A stretch of 11,095 nt of DNA, from positions 1 to 11,095 of the forward strand of contig CAZINM010000035.1 in the NCBI GenBank assembly GCA_964540605.1, given 5' to 3'. This DNA is from CAZINM01 sp964540605 (GTDB lineage Bacteria > Patescibacteriota > Dojkabacteria > SC72 > JAHDCA01). A model generated the notes under the pieces. That model was not told the DNA's origin. It made no database searches and worked only from the letters and a program-made list of their open reading frames with translations. Positions 1 through 6,549 of the stretch are shown piece after piece. The stretch's first letter is position 1. The number at the start of each line of letters is the position of its first letter. Both the position numbers and the translations under genes were made by a program.

Positions 1-941
1 CCCTTTCAAGCTCAATGTTTATCAACTCACGACCAGTAACATCACTCTCACTAAGGAAGTTAACACCATTTAGGTAGCCATCATTGATCTTTCCTAAAAT
101 GTTGAATAATCCATCTCTCTTAAGCTTTATCACACCAAATCTTGCATTTTCAATAGCTATATTNNNNNNNNNNNNNNNNNNNNNNNNNNNNNNNNNNNNN
201 NNNNNNNNNNNNNNNNNNNNNNNNNNNNNNNNNNNNNNNNNNNNNNNNNNNNNNNNNNNNNNNNNNNNNNNNNNNNCACCATCACCGGGATCAATAACAA
301 CTTCATTTAATTTACTCCCCTCTGGCAAAGTATTCTCAATAACATTAAAAAGAACCGTCGCAACTTCAACAGTGGTCAGCTCGATAAAACTCACATCTGC
401 ACTATCTTCCGAAAATTCACCTGCACGAGCAACCACCTGAGTATAGATATCATCGGAATAACTCTCCTCACTTACCGAGATCATCCTGACCTTATCCTCT
501 ACAAAACTTTCTTCCCAAGATCTATTCTCACTTAAGATGATCGCAATAGCTAAAACCGCTAACAATATAATTAAAACTATCAATGATAAACAACCACAAC
601 CAATGATCGAACAAGCTCCCATTTTCTTCTNNNNNNNNNNAAGCCTGTGATTGATGCAAAATCTGTGGTCCAGTTTCGACTTGGGATTGAGATTGTTGCG
701 ACTGTTGAGGCGGAATTTGTGGTTCAGTTTGTGGCTCTGGCTGAAACTGTTGCTGAAGCTGAGATTGAGACTGAGGCCCTAGCTGAATTTGTTGCGGTTG
801 TTCGATCTGCCCTACAGATTGTAACTCATCCTCAATTTGATCAGGCTCAAAATCATTGATCTCGCCAGGGCTGAAAGTTAACTCTTCACTCCCCACCCAA
901 CTATCATCATTTTCGAAACGAGAATCTTTACTATCGTCCAT
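1..941 (-). CDS. Single-pass membrane protein with Gln-rich cytoplasmic N-terminus (partial, interrupted by two assembly gaps)
   Basis: I do not recognise a family. The ATG at 941 overlaps the end of the upstream gene by 11 bases, implying translational coupling. Residues 1-40 are acidic; about 41-100 are low complexity, with 24 Gln in 60 residues plus Pro and Ser. The 10-N gap at 631-640 follows. Beyond it, in a frame one base different, the sequence is open from 628 to 278: two Lys, then GACSIIGCGC, a transmembrane helix of about 22 residues, and a polar, probably extracytoplasmic domain. The same frame reopens after the second gap (163 to 1) without a stop and runs off the window. The apparent stop near 528 is therefore a gap-length artefact: the first gap must really be a multiple of 3. 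Lys before the helix suggests the N-terminus is inside. The exterior part (for example ELTTVEVATVLFNVIENTLP) vaguely recalls small secreted lipid-binding-like domains (DUF2140/DUF2993 type), but this is weak. Function unknown. Confidence 0.72.
164..276. other. Assembly gap (113 N)
   Basis: This is a run of 113 undetermined bases inside the minus-strand membrane-protein gene. The open frame on both sides is the same (codons start at 277+3n and at 163), so the stated length is consistent with an uninterrupted gene. If the gap is an estimate, this agreement could be chance. Confidence 0.98.
631..640. other. Assembly gap (10 N, length not real)
   Basis: Ten undetermined bases interrupt the Gln-rich coding stretch. 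The reading frame before the gap (from the ATG at 941) and the long open frame after it (from 628) differ by one base. One leftover base before the gap and two after it mean the missing length must be a multiple of 3, not 10. The repetitive CAG/CAA-rich DNA next to it is a likely cause of the break. Confidence 0.9.
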
Positions 942-1845
942 ATTTCATGCAATCCATAAATAGTTTTAGATCATAATTATCAATAGTTCCATTTCCACTT
1001 AGATCTGACCGACCTTCAGAGCTATCACTACGCTTAAATAACAAATAATCATCAAGAAAAATACTATAATCATTCAATTCGCACACGCCATCTTGATAGA
1101 ACAACTCTTCTACTTCCTCGACTTTAACCTCCTCATGATCAATAATCTGTAAACCTAGTACATTTTCATTATTTAATGGGGATCTTAACACAAAAGGTAA
1201 TAAAGCTATAGCAACAGCACTTATGATAACTCCTACCATCCCAAACAAAACATACTGCTGAGCTTTAGTATTTTCCTGATATGATGTAACGATCATATAC
1301 ACCAATATTGCTATAGCTAATGCGATAGTTATAGCGATCCAAGCCAAGAACTCTTTAATATCAATTCCACTCAAAACATCTACTGTACCCTCTATGGCAG
1401 GCACTTTGTAGTATGTACTTATTAATAAACTTTCATCACTTACATCAGATACAAGAATAAACTGCTCTAATGCATCTACCCTTTTAAATGTAACAATACC
1501 GATATTATTGAGATCTTTTGAGGCCATTTGATATTTTAAAGATATCTTATCTTCTAATTCAGCGACTTCGATATCTACACCTTCACTTGCTACGAAGCCT
1601 TCAAACTGTAATCCTTTAGTAAATTCAATTTCAATTACCCCTTCATTTATTTCACTTTGTTCAGGATCGACTGAAATAAGCAATTCAACTAGATCTTCAT
1701 CAATATTCAATGATCTAACTTCGAGATTTCCATTAGCAGAAACATCCCCACTAAACCAAGAGATAAAAATGACCGCTGAAAAAAATATAATATACAGTTT
1801 CTTAAAAAATATGTGAGAATTTGTGCGGAACATTTTTTCAACCAT
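931..1845 (-). CDS. Secreted/membrane protein: cohesin-like domain, two TM helices, C-terminal dockerin
   Basis: Start taken at the ATG at 1845; a TTG two codons upstream (1851) is possible and an ATG at 1833 is a second alternative. Residues below count from 1845 (304 aa). A Lys-containing N-terminus and hydrophobic segment (about 16-32) end in VSA, a plausible signal-peptidase site. About 40-140 is beta-rich (INEGVIEIEFTKGLQF; GIVTFKRV near its end), resembling a cohesin-type domain. Two hydrophobic helices follow (about 166-188 and 199-220) with a short polar loop. The C-terminus (about 249-304) is a dockerin: the second calcium loop DLSGNGTIDNYD has the acidic or polar ligands at positions 1, 3, 5, 9 and 12 and Gly at 6. 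The first loop (DGVCELND) is degenerate. The only two cysteines bracket the dockerin. Predicted topology puts both the cohesin-like domain and the dockerin outside. It lies 66 bases after murJ and overlaps the next gene. The dockerin call is firm, the cohesin call moderate, the partner unknown. Confidence 0.8.
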   Translation of the reverse strand: MVEKMFRTNSHIFFKKLYIIFFSAVIFISWFSGDVSANGNLEVRSLNIDEDLVELLISVDPEQSEINEGVIEIEFTKGLQFEGFVASEGVDIEVAELEDKISLKYQMASKDLNNIGIVTFKRVDALEQFILVSDVSDESLLISTYYKVPAIEGTVDVLSGIDIKEFLAWIAITIALAIAILVYMIVTSYQENTKAQQYVLFGMVGVIISAVAIALLPFVLRSPLNNENVLGLQIIDHEEVKVEEVEELFYQDGVCELNDYSIFLDDYLLFKRSDSSEGRSDLSGNGTIDNYDLKLFMDCMKYGR

Positions 1846-1911
1846 GATCAATTCTACTATACTGCCAGTCTAAATGCAGTTAGCACAAATTTATTTTCTA
1901 ATTGCTCTAAT

Positions 1912-3717
1912 TTATTTCTTACCTGCTCTAATAAATCCCTTAATTTTGTCTACAGCCTGATCAATTATATTCACCTCAGGAACATTAAATAGATAACTCA
2001 TCAATGTATAAACAACAAGACCTATGCCACTGGTCGAAATAAATACTGTAAGTACATATATCGTTCTTGTTGTATCAAGTGTGAAATCAATGAATTTGAA
2101 ACTGATATACATAACTGCAAACATAATGATCGTGCTTAAGAACATTTTGAATATAGGCCTGATCATTGTTTCCTTATCAAATATCTTTACTTTCATATTA
2201 AGAAATATCATGTTCAGTATCATTTCAACAGTAAAAGCTATACTCAAACCTAGAGATAGACCACCAATTGATGCGTCGTAAACATTCCTTGTAGTGAACC
2301 ATTTTCCAAGATCACCCCAAAGACTTGTTACTGTAATACCTAAATTCGTGCCATCAGAACTAATACCTGCACTCAATTGAGATAGAACCTGTGATACGAT
2401 CGGCCTCCAGTCTAAATAATGACTAAAGAAATTTGTAAAGTAGTAGCTAGCGATAACATTAACAATAATTGTTATGAATGTAGCAACCAAAGGGAGTCTA
2501 GTTTCATGAACAGAATACAAAGCCCTGAGTGTAAGTGACACGACTGATTGACCGATTATCGCAAATCCAAGCAAAGCTAAAGCCCAAGAAGTCACAACTG
2601 TATCCCACCAATCGAATTCTCCTGTACCAAAGGCAAGTCTAACTATTGGGAGTCTTAATACAATTATTATTGCGACAGATGGGAAAATAACAAATAAAAC
2701 CTTTCTCAAAGCTTTGTTATAAATACTTCTAAAACTTTTAATATCACCTTTTGAATAAGCTTCGGATAGATCTGGAAGTGAAATTTGTGCAAAAGCCCCT
2801 GCGACAATGTGAACTGGGAACTGATATAAACTTAAAGCGAATTTATAAGCACTCAATGCACCAGCAGTTAAACTAAAACTTATGATCGTATTGATCACAA
2901 CATTGAACTGTTCACTAATAAAGGCTGCTATACGAGGGATCGAGAGCTTAACAATACGAAGAACTTCTTTTAAATAGAAACCTTTTGGAACATCAGGCAT
3001 TTTTTCTCCATTGTTTTCCCTATTTATTGATACGAATTTAGCTACGAGTGGGACCTGTATAAGAAGATGTAGAACGGAACCAATAACAGCCGACCATGCA
3101 AGACCTTTCACCCCTAACCCAACATATTTACTTAACAACAAAGTTCCTAATATCATTCCGAGATTATAAATAAGAGGAGCGAGAGTAGTTACAAAGAAGC
3201 GTTTATGAACCTGAAGATAAGCTGTGATTATTGAGCTTATACCTAAAAGGATCGGTGATAAAAGCGTGATCCTCATCAATACGGTTAAAAGATCAAGATC
3301 ACTCACACTTAACGAGGATGAGACACCAAGTGACTCTCCAATAAGGCCGTTTGTTATAACAAATTGACTTATATCCTTAGCAAATATGAAAATAATTAAG
3401 GAGAGCAAAATTGAAACTAATGAAACGCCTAAGATCGTAGCCTGCATCAACTTGACCAACAGTTTTCCACCTTTTTTGGTCAGAATATCGCTAAATACAG
3501 GTATAACTGCAGCGTTGATGCTACCAGCTATCAGAATGTTAAATAGTGTATCTGGTATTAAAAAAGCTGCCCAAAATATATCCAGCTCCCTTGATGCGCC
3601 GAAAGTTCCAGCAATTATCCTAAATTTTATAAATCCAAGGATCTTAGTAATGAAGAGAAGTGCCATAATAGACATGACAGAATCTTTCATTTTTAGGATC
3701 TTCCTTATCAGTCCCAT
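1912..3717 (-). CDS. murJ: MurJ/MviN-family lipid II flippase (MOP superfamily)
   Basis: Multi-spanning protein of 601 aa (E. coli MurJ is 511) of the MOP exporter superfamily. MurJ flips undecaprenyl-linked peptidoglycan precursor (lipid II) across the cytoplasmic membrane. The N-terminus is diagnostic: ITKILGFIKFRIIAGTFGAS, then LDIFWAAFLIPDTLFN and a Gly/Ala-rich run ending in VIPVFSD. A second conserved block (YKFALSLYQFPVHIVAGAFA, then LPDLSEA) is at about 291-320. Hydrophobic helices run through the whole length. By eye against E. coli, D39 is kept (D46) and R18/R24 are Lys (K25, K31), but R52 is Phe (F59) and R270 is Ser (S296). About 50 residues between late helices (about 432-482) are extra, and the C-terminus is longer. 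First gene of a probable three-gene envelope unit. Family certain; lipid II as substrate is inferred and less certain given the substitutions. Confidence 0.9.
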   Translation of the reverse strand: MGLIRKILKMKDSVMSIMALLFITKILGFIKFRIIAGTFGASRELDIFWAAFLIPDTLFNILIAGSINAAVIPVFSDILTKKGGKLLVKLMQATILGVSLVSILLSLIIFIFAKDISQFVITNGLIGESLGVSSSLSVSDLDLLTVLMRITLLSPILLGISSIITAYLQVHKRFFVTTLAPLIYNLGMILGTLLLSKYVGLGVKGLAWSAVIGSVLHLLIQVPLVAKFVSINRENNGEKMPDVPKGFYLKEVLRIVKLSIPRIAAFISEQFNVVINTIISFSLTAGALSAYKFALSLYQFPVHIVAGAFAQISLPDLSEAYSKGDIKSFRSIYNKALRKVLFVIFPSVAIIIVLRLPIVRLAFGTGEFDWWDTVVTSWALALLGFAIIGQSVVSLTLRALYSVHETRLPLVATFITIIVNVIASYYFTNFFSHYLDWRPIVSQVLSQLSAGISSDGTNLGITVTSLWGDLGKWFTTRNVYDASIGGLSLGLSIAFTVEMILNMIFLNMKVKIFDKETMIRPIFKMFLSTIIMFAVMYISFKFIDFTLDTTRTIYVLTVFISTSGIGLVVYTLMSYLFNVPEVNIIDQAVDKIKGFIRAGKK

Positions 3718-3780
3718 TAGATCAAATCATAATCTAATCTAATTAATAATTTCTAAAGTGGAAGTTAAACATTTTGGGGT

Positions 3781-3792
3781 ATCTATATAGAT
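3781..3792. repeat. 12-bp perfect palindrome abutting the comF start codon
   Basis: ATCTATATAGAT is an exact palindrome ending one base before the comF ATG at 3793. It could be an operator or chance AT-rich sequence. It is too short, with too little GC, to form a meaningful terminator hairpin. No sigma70-type promoter with sensible spacing to this start was found. Confidence 0.35.
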
Positions 3793-4509
3793 ATGGATAT
3801 CCTAAAATTTCTATTTCCACCTAAATGTATCAACTGCGGTATTTATAGCACATATTTATGTAAATATTGCAAAGATCTGCTGATCCCTACTATACCAGAA
3901 TGCCATATTTGCCATAAAATAAGCAACAATTATACAACACATCTAGATTGCAAGAACATAAATAAATACGAAGATCATCTTTCAAATGTAACAACTTTTT
4001 GGAAATACAACGAATTGGCATCAAAACTATTGTCAGAATATAAATATAATGGAGTCACAGATCTATATGACCTACTACAGCAATTAATTGAAGAAAGAGC
4101 TCTCGAAATGGATCTCTCTCATTTAACTTATCGTAAAAACATATTTATAACAAACATCCCACAACATATTTTCAGGACAAAAGAAAGAGGATTCGAGCCG
4201 ACAAAACAGATCTGTAAAATACTCTTAACTCTCAACAAAAATTGGATCTACATCCCTGATCTACTGACAAAATCTAGAAATAATAAAAGACAAGCGACTC
4301 TAGACCACAAATTTAGAGACAAAAATAGTCAGGGATTGTATAAGCTAGATGAGAGAAGATCAGAAGAAATCCCTACTGGCTCTCAAGTCATAATAATCGA
4401 TGATGTAACAACTTCTGGTTCAACTTTAAGATATGCATCGGATGCAATATTTAAGAAAAGGCCCGACATTTTATTGTCAGGCCTACTCCTCTTTGATGCT
4501 AGTAAATGA
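3793..4509 (+). CDS. comF: ComF-family phosphoribosyltransferase-like protein with zinc ribbon
   Basis: Protein of 238 aa, the usual size for ComFC. ComF proteins help take up transforming single-stranded DNA and have a type-I phosphoribosyltransferase fold. The N-terminus has paired cysteines typical of the family's zinc-binding region: C12/C15, C23/C26, C37/C40 and C53. The middle has the conserved basic patch RTKERGFEPTKQI (about 128-140). The C-terminus has the PRPP-binding loop IIIDDVTTSGST (about 200-211). All expected elements are present, so it looks functional. It starts 75 bases from the divergent murJ gene and ends with TGA five bases from the convergent dnaK stop. Its last 18 codons also carry the dnaK terminator on the other strand. 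DNA uptake fits a reduced genome that scavenges nucleotides, but that role is inferred from the family; no other competence gene is present here. Confidence 0.93.
   Translation: MDILKFLFPPKCINCGIYSTYLCKYCKDLLIPTIPECHICHKISNNYTTHLDCKNINKYEDHLSNVTTFWKYNELASKLLSEYKYNGVTDLYDLLQQLIEERALEMDLSHLTYRKNIFITNIPQHIFRTKERGFEPTKQICKILLTLNKNWIYIPDLLTKSRNNKRQATLDHKFRDKNSQGLYKLDERRSEEIPTGSQVIIIDDVTTSGSTLRYASDAIFKKRPDILLSGLLLFDASK
4453..4484 (-). terminator. Rho-independent terminator of the hrcA-grpE-dnaK operon, inside comF
   Basis: Read on the minus strand this is AGGCCTGACA, loop ATAAAA, TGTCGGGCCT, then TTTCTT. That gives a 10-bp stem with one G-U wobble followed by a U-rich tract. On the plus strand the wobble becomes a C-A mismatch and the 3' flank (ACTCCTC) is not U-rich. 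The element therefore works for dnaK-direction transcripts. It begins 30 bases past the dnaK stop and lies wholly within the 3' coding end of comF. Confidence 0.85.
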
Positions 4510-4514
4510 TCAGA

Positions 4515-6488
4515 TCACTCAACAACTTCTGCTTCTTTTACATCTTCATCATCGTCATCGTCGTCTTTCTTCTTTTTTTTATTTTCGTGATCATCATCAT
4601 CATCATCGTCATCATCATGATCCTTCTTGTCTTTGTCACCATCTTTCTTCTTCTCTTCCTCTTTCTTAGCCTCTTTTGCTGCTTCAGCATAAAGTTTCTC
4701 GCTTAACTTCTGAACAACCTCTGTCAATTTTTCATTCTTTTTCTTAAGACTCTCCATATCGAAATCCTCTTTCTCAATCTCCTCTTTTACCTCTTTGATC
4801 GCTTCTTCAGCTTTTTTCTTATCATCCTTATCGATCTTTTCTCCGAGATCTTTCAAAAGTTTCTCAGTACTAAAGATCATTGATTCAGCATCATTTCTAA
4901 CCTCTGCTCTCTCTTTCTTCTCTTTATCCTCTTTTGCATGTTTAGCAGCTTCATCTACCATCTTTTGAATTTCATCATCAGAAAGTCCTGTTGAAGCAGT
5001 AATTGTGATCTTCTGCTCTTTTCCAGTTGCTTTATCCACTGCTGATACATTCAATATTCCGTTTGCATCGATACTAAAGGTAACCTCGATCTGTGGAATT
5101 CCACGAGGTGCAGGAGGTATACCGTCAAGTATGAATTTACCTAAAGTCTTGTTATCTGAAGCCATCTCTCTTTCTCCTTGCAAGATATGAACCTCTACAG
5201 TTGTCTGATTGTCTGCAGCAGTTGAAAAGATCTGCTTCTTCTCTACTGGGATCGTAGTGTTTCTTTCAATAATTTTTGTCATCACACCACCAAGTGTTTC
5301 AAGTCCAAGTGATAAAGGTGTAACATCAAGCAATGTAATGTCATGAACATCTCCAGCAATAACACCACCCTGAATTGCAGCACCTACGCCAACAACTTCA
5401 TCTGGATTTACTGTCTTATTTGGATCCTTACCGAAGAATTCTTTAACTTTCTTCTGAACAGCTGGCATTCTTGTCATACCACCAACCAGAAGTATCTCAT
5501 TGATATCTTCTTTATCTTTCTTTGCATCTTTCAATGCTTTCTTACAAGGTTCAATACTGTCATCAATCAAGTCTGCAACTAACTTCTCAAGCTCAGCTCT
5601 GGTCATTGTAACTTTAAGATGTTTAGGACCTTTTGAATCTGCTGTTATATAAGGTATGTTAATTTCTGTACTTTCAGCTGATGACAGTTCGATCTTTGCC
5701 TTCTCAGCAGCTTCTTTTAATCTCTGAAGTGCAGTTTTATCTTCCCTTAGGTCAATTCCTTGCTCATTCTTAAAATCATCGGCTAAATGATCAATTATTC
5801 TTTGATCAAAGTTATCTCCACCTAGGTGTGTATCTCCATTAGTTGAAAGAACTTCAAATACGCCATCTCCAATTTCAAGAATGGAGATATCAAATGTACC
5901 ACCACCTAAATCATAAACCGCTATAACCTCATCGTTTTTCTTATCCATTCCATAAGCTAATGAGGCTGCAGTTGGTTCATTAACAACTCTCTTTACATTT
6001 AAACCTGCAATTTTTCCTGCATCTTTTGTCGCTTTTCTTTGAGCATCATCAAAATATGCTGGTACAGTGATAACGGCCTCTGTAACTTCCTCGCCTAAAA
6101 AATCCTCGGCATCTTTTTTCATTTTTGCCAAAACTTTCGCGGAGATCTGTTGAGGTGTATACCAATCATCACCCATTTTTACCTCAATTCCGCCATTATC
6201 TGCTTCTCTCATTTCAAAAGGTAAAAGCTCACGATCCTGTTTAACTTCTGGATCTGACCATTTTCTACCAATTAATCTTTTTACTGAATAAATTGTGCCT
6301 TCTGCATTTGATACAGCTTGATTTTTCGCTGGAATACCAACAAATTCCTGTCCCTTCTCATCAATTGCTACGACACTTGGTGTTAATCTTCCACCCTCCG
6401 CATTAGGAATCACTTCTGGCTTGCCACCAGTCATATATGCCATAACTGAGTTTGTAGTTCCGAGATCTATTCCAATAATTTTTGCCAT
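4515..6488 (-). CDS. dnaK: Molecular chaperone DnaK (Hsp70) with poly-Asp C-terminal tail
   Basis: ATP-dependent cytoplasmic chaperone that binds unfolded polypeptides, cycling with GrpE and a J-protein. Length 657 aa (E. coli 638). The nucleotide-binding domain shows IGIDLGTTNS (5-14), the VYDLGGGTFDIS phosphate loop (191-202) and LLVGGMTRMPAVQ (333-345). The interdomain linker is ITLLDVTPLSLGLET (384-398), then the beta-sandwich substrate-binding domain (to about 500) and the Lys/Glu-rich helical lid. It carries the insert near residues 78-100 that Firmicutes and Actinobacteria DnaK lack. The C-terminus is odd: 9 Asp (625-633), 5 Lys (637-641) and 6 Asp (642-647) replace the usual Gly/Gln/Ala-rich tail, although the last residues (EAEVVE) still end acidic. 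It sits 61 bases after grpE as the last gene of the heat-shock operon; dnaJ does not follow. Very confident. Confidence 0.98.
   Translation of the reverse strand: MAKIIGIDLGTTNSVMAYMTGGKPEVIPNAEGGRLTPSVVAIDEKGQEFVGIPAKNQAVSNAEGTIYSVKRLIGRKWSDPEVKQDRELLPFEMREADNGGIEVKMGDDWYTPQQISAKVLAKMKKDAEDFLGEEVTEAVITVPAYFDDAQRKATKDAGKIAGLNVKRVVNEPTAASLAYGMDKKNDEVIAVYDLGGGTFDISILEIGDGVFEVLSTNGDTHLGGDNFDQRIIDHLADDFKNEQGIDLREDKTALQRLKEAAEKAKIELSSAESTEINIPYITADSKGPKHLKVTMTRAELEKLVADLIDDSIEPCKKALKDAKKDKEDINEILLVGGMTRMPAVQKKVKEFFGKDPNKTVNPDEVVGVGAAIQGGVIAGDVHDITLLDVTPLSLGLETLGGVMTKIIERNTTIPVEKKQIFSTAADNQTTVEVHILQGEREMASDNKTLGKFILDGIPPAPRGIPQIEVTFSIDANGILNVSAVDKATGKEQKITITASTGLSDDEIQKMVDEAAKHAKEDKEKKERAEVRNDAESMIFSTEKLLKDLGEKIDKDDKKKAEEAIKEVKEEIEKEDFDMESLKKKNEKLTEVVQKLSEKLYAEAAKEAKKEEEKKKDGDKDKKDHDDDDDDDDDHENKKKKKDDDDDDEDVKEAEVVE
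4542..4619 (-). repeat. GAT/GAC trinucleotide tract encoding the DnaK Asp-rich tail
   Basis: This is low-complexity DNA of repeated GAT and GAC codons, with an AAA/AAG-rich interruption in the middle. It encodes residues 624-649 of DnaK (His, 9 Asp, His-Glu-Asn, 5 Lys, 6 Asp, Glu, Asp). Mixed GAT and GAC suggest selection for the acidic protein sequence as well as simple repeat slippage. Confidence 0.85.
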
Positions 6489-6521
6489 TTTAATAATTAA
6501 TTAATTTATTTTTAATCTTTG

Positions 6522-6542
6522 TGTGCTATTAAGATCAGCACA
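6522..6542 (-). other. Hairpin in the grpE-dnaK intergenic region
   Basis: TGTGCT and AGCACA form a perfect 6-bp inverted repeat separated by exactly 9 bases, in the 61-base gap between the grpE stop (6550) and the dnaK start (6488). The half-sites share letters with CIRCE (GTGCT/AGCAC) and its 9-base spacer, but in the opposite order. On the minus strand it is not followed directly by a T tract. It could be a processing or stability hairpin that sets the grpE:dnaK ratio, or a weak attenuator. Function unproven. Confidence 0.5.
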
Positions 6543-6549
6543 AGATCTT

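Noticed and set aside
84..440. Plus-strand open frame across the 113-N gap
   Set aside because: It depends on N being read through. The opposite strand has a continuous frame with a transmembrane helix and natural protein composition, coupled to the upstream gene.
528..627. C-terminal end of a 137-residue minus-strand protein reading into a Trp/Phe-rich tail and stop
   Set aside because: This is the wrong frame after the 10-N gap; the frame shifted by one base encodes a clean transmembrane segment and stays open to base 1.
1856..1861. A separate promoter (-10 TATAGT) for the dockerin gene
   Set aside because: No acceptable -35 lies at 16-19 bases, and the predicted start would almost coincide with the start codon. 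Transcription from murJ is simpler.
1880..1888. TTAGCACAA as a CIRCE half-site between murJ and the dockerin gene
   Set aside because: There is no matching second half at 9-base spacing.
3718..3792. Promoters for the divergent murJ and comF genes
   Set aside because: Several TATxAT-like strings occur in this AT-rich gap, but none has a credible -35 box at 16-18 bases with a sensible distance to either start.
4507..4517. TGA recoded as glycine or tryptophan, as in some candidate-phyla lineages
   Set aside because: comF and dnaK end in TGA at the expected family lengths, and no conserved position in any protein requires an in-frame TGA.
4433..4706. Plus-strand His-rich and Ile/Phe-rich small proteins
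   Set aside because: These are antisense readings of the GAT/GAC tract encoding the DnaK tail; composition is wholly explained by that repeat.
6522..6542. A second CIRCE operator upstream of dnaK
   Set aside because: The half-sites are in reverse order relative to CIRCE (GTGCT first, AGCAC second), so it is reported only as a hairpin.
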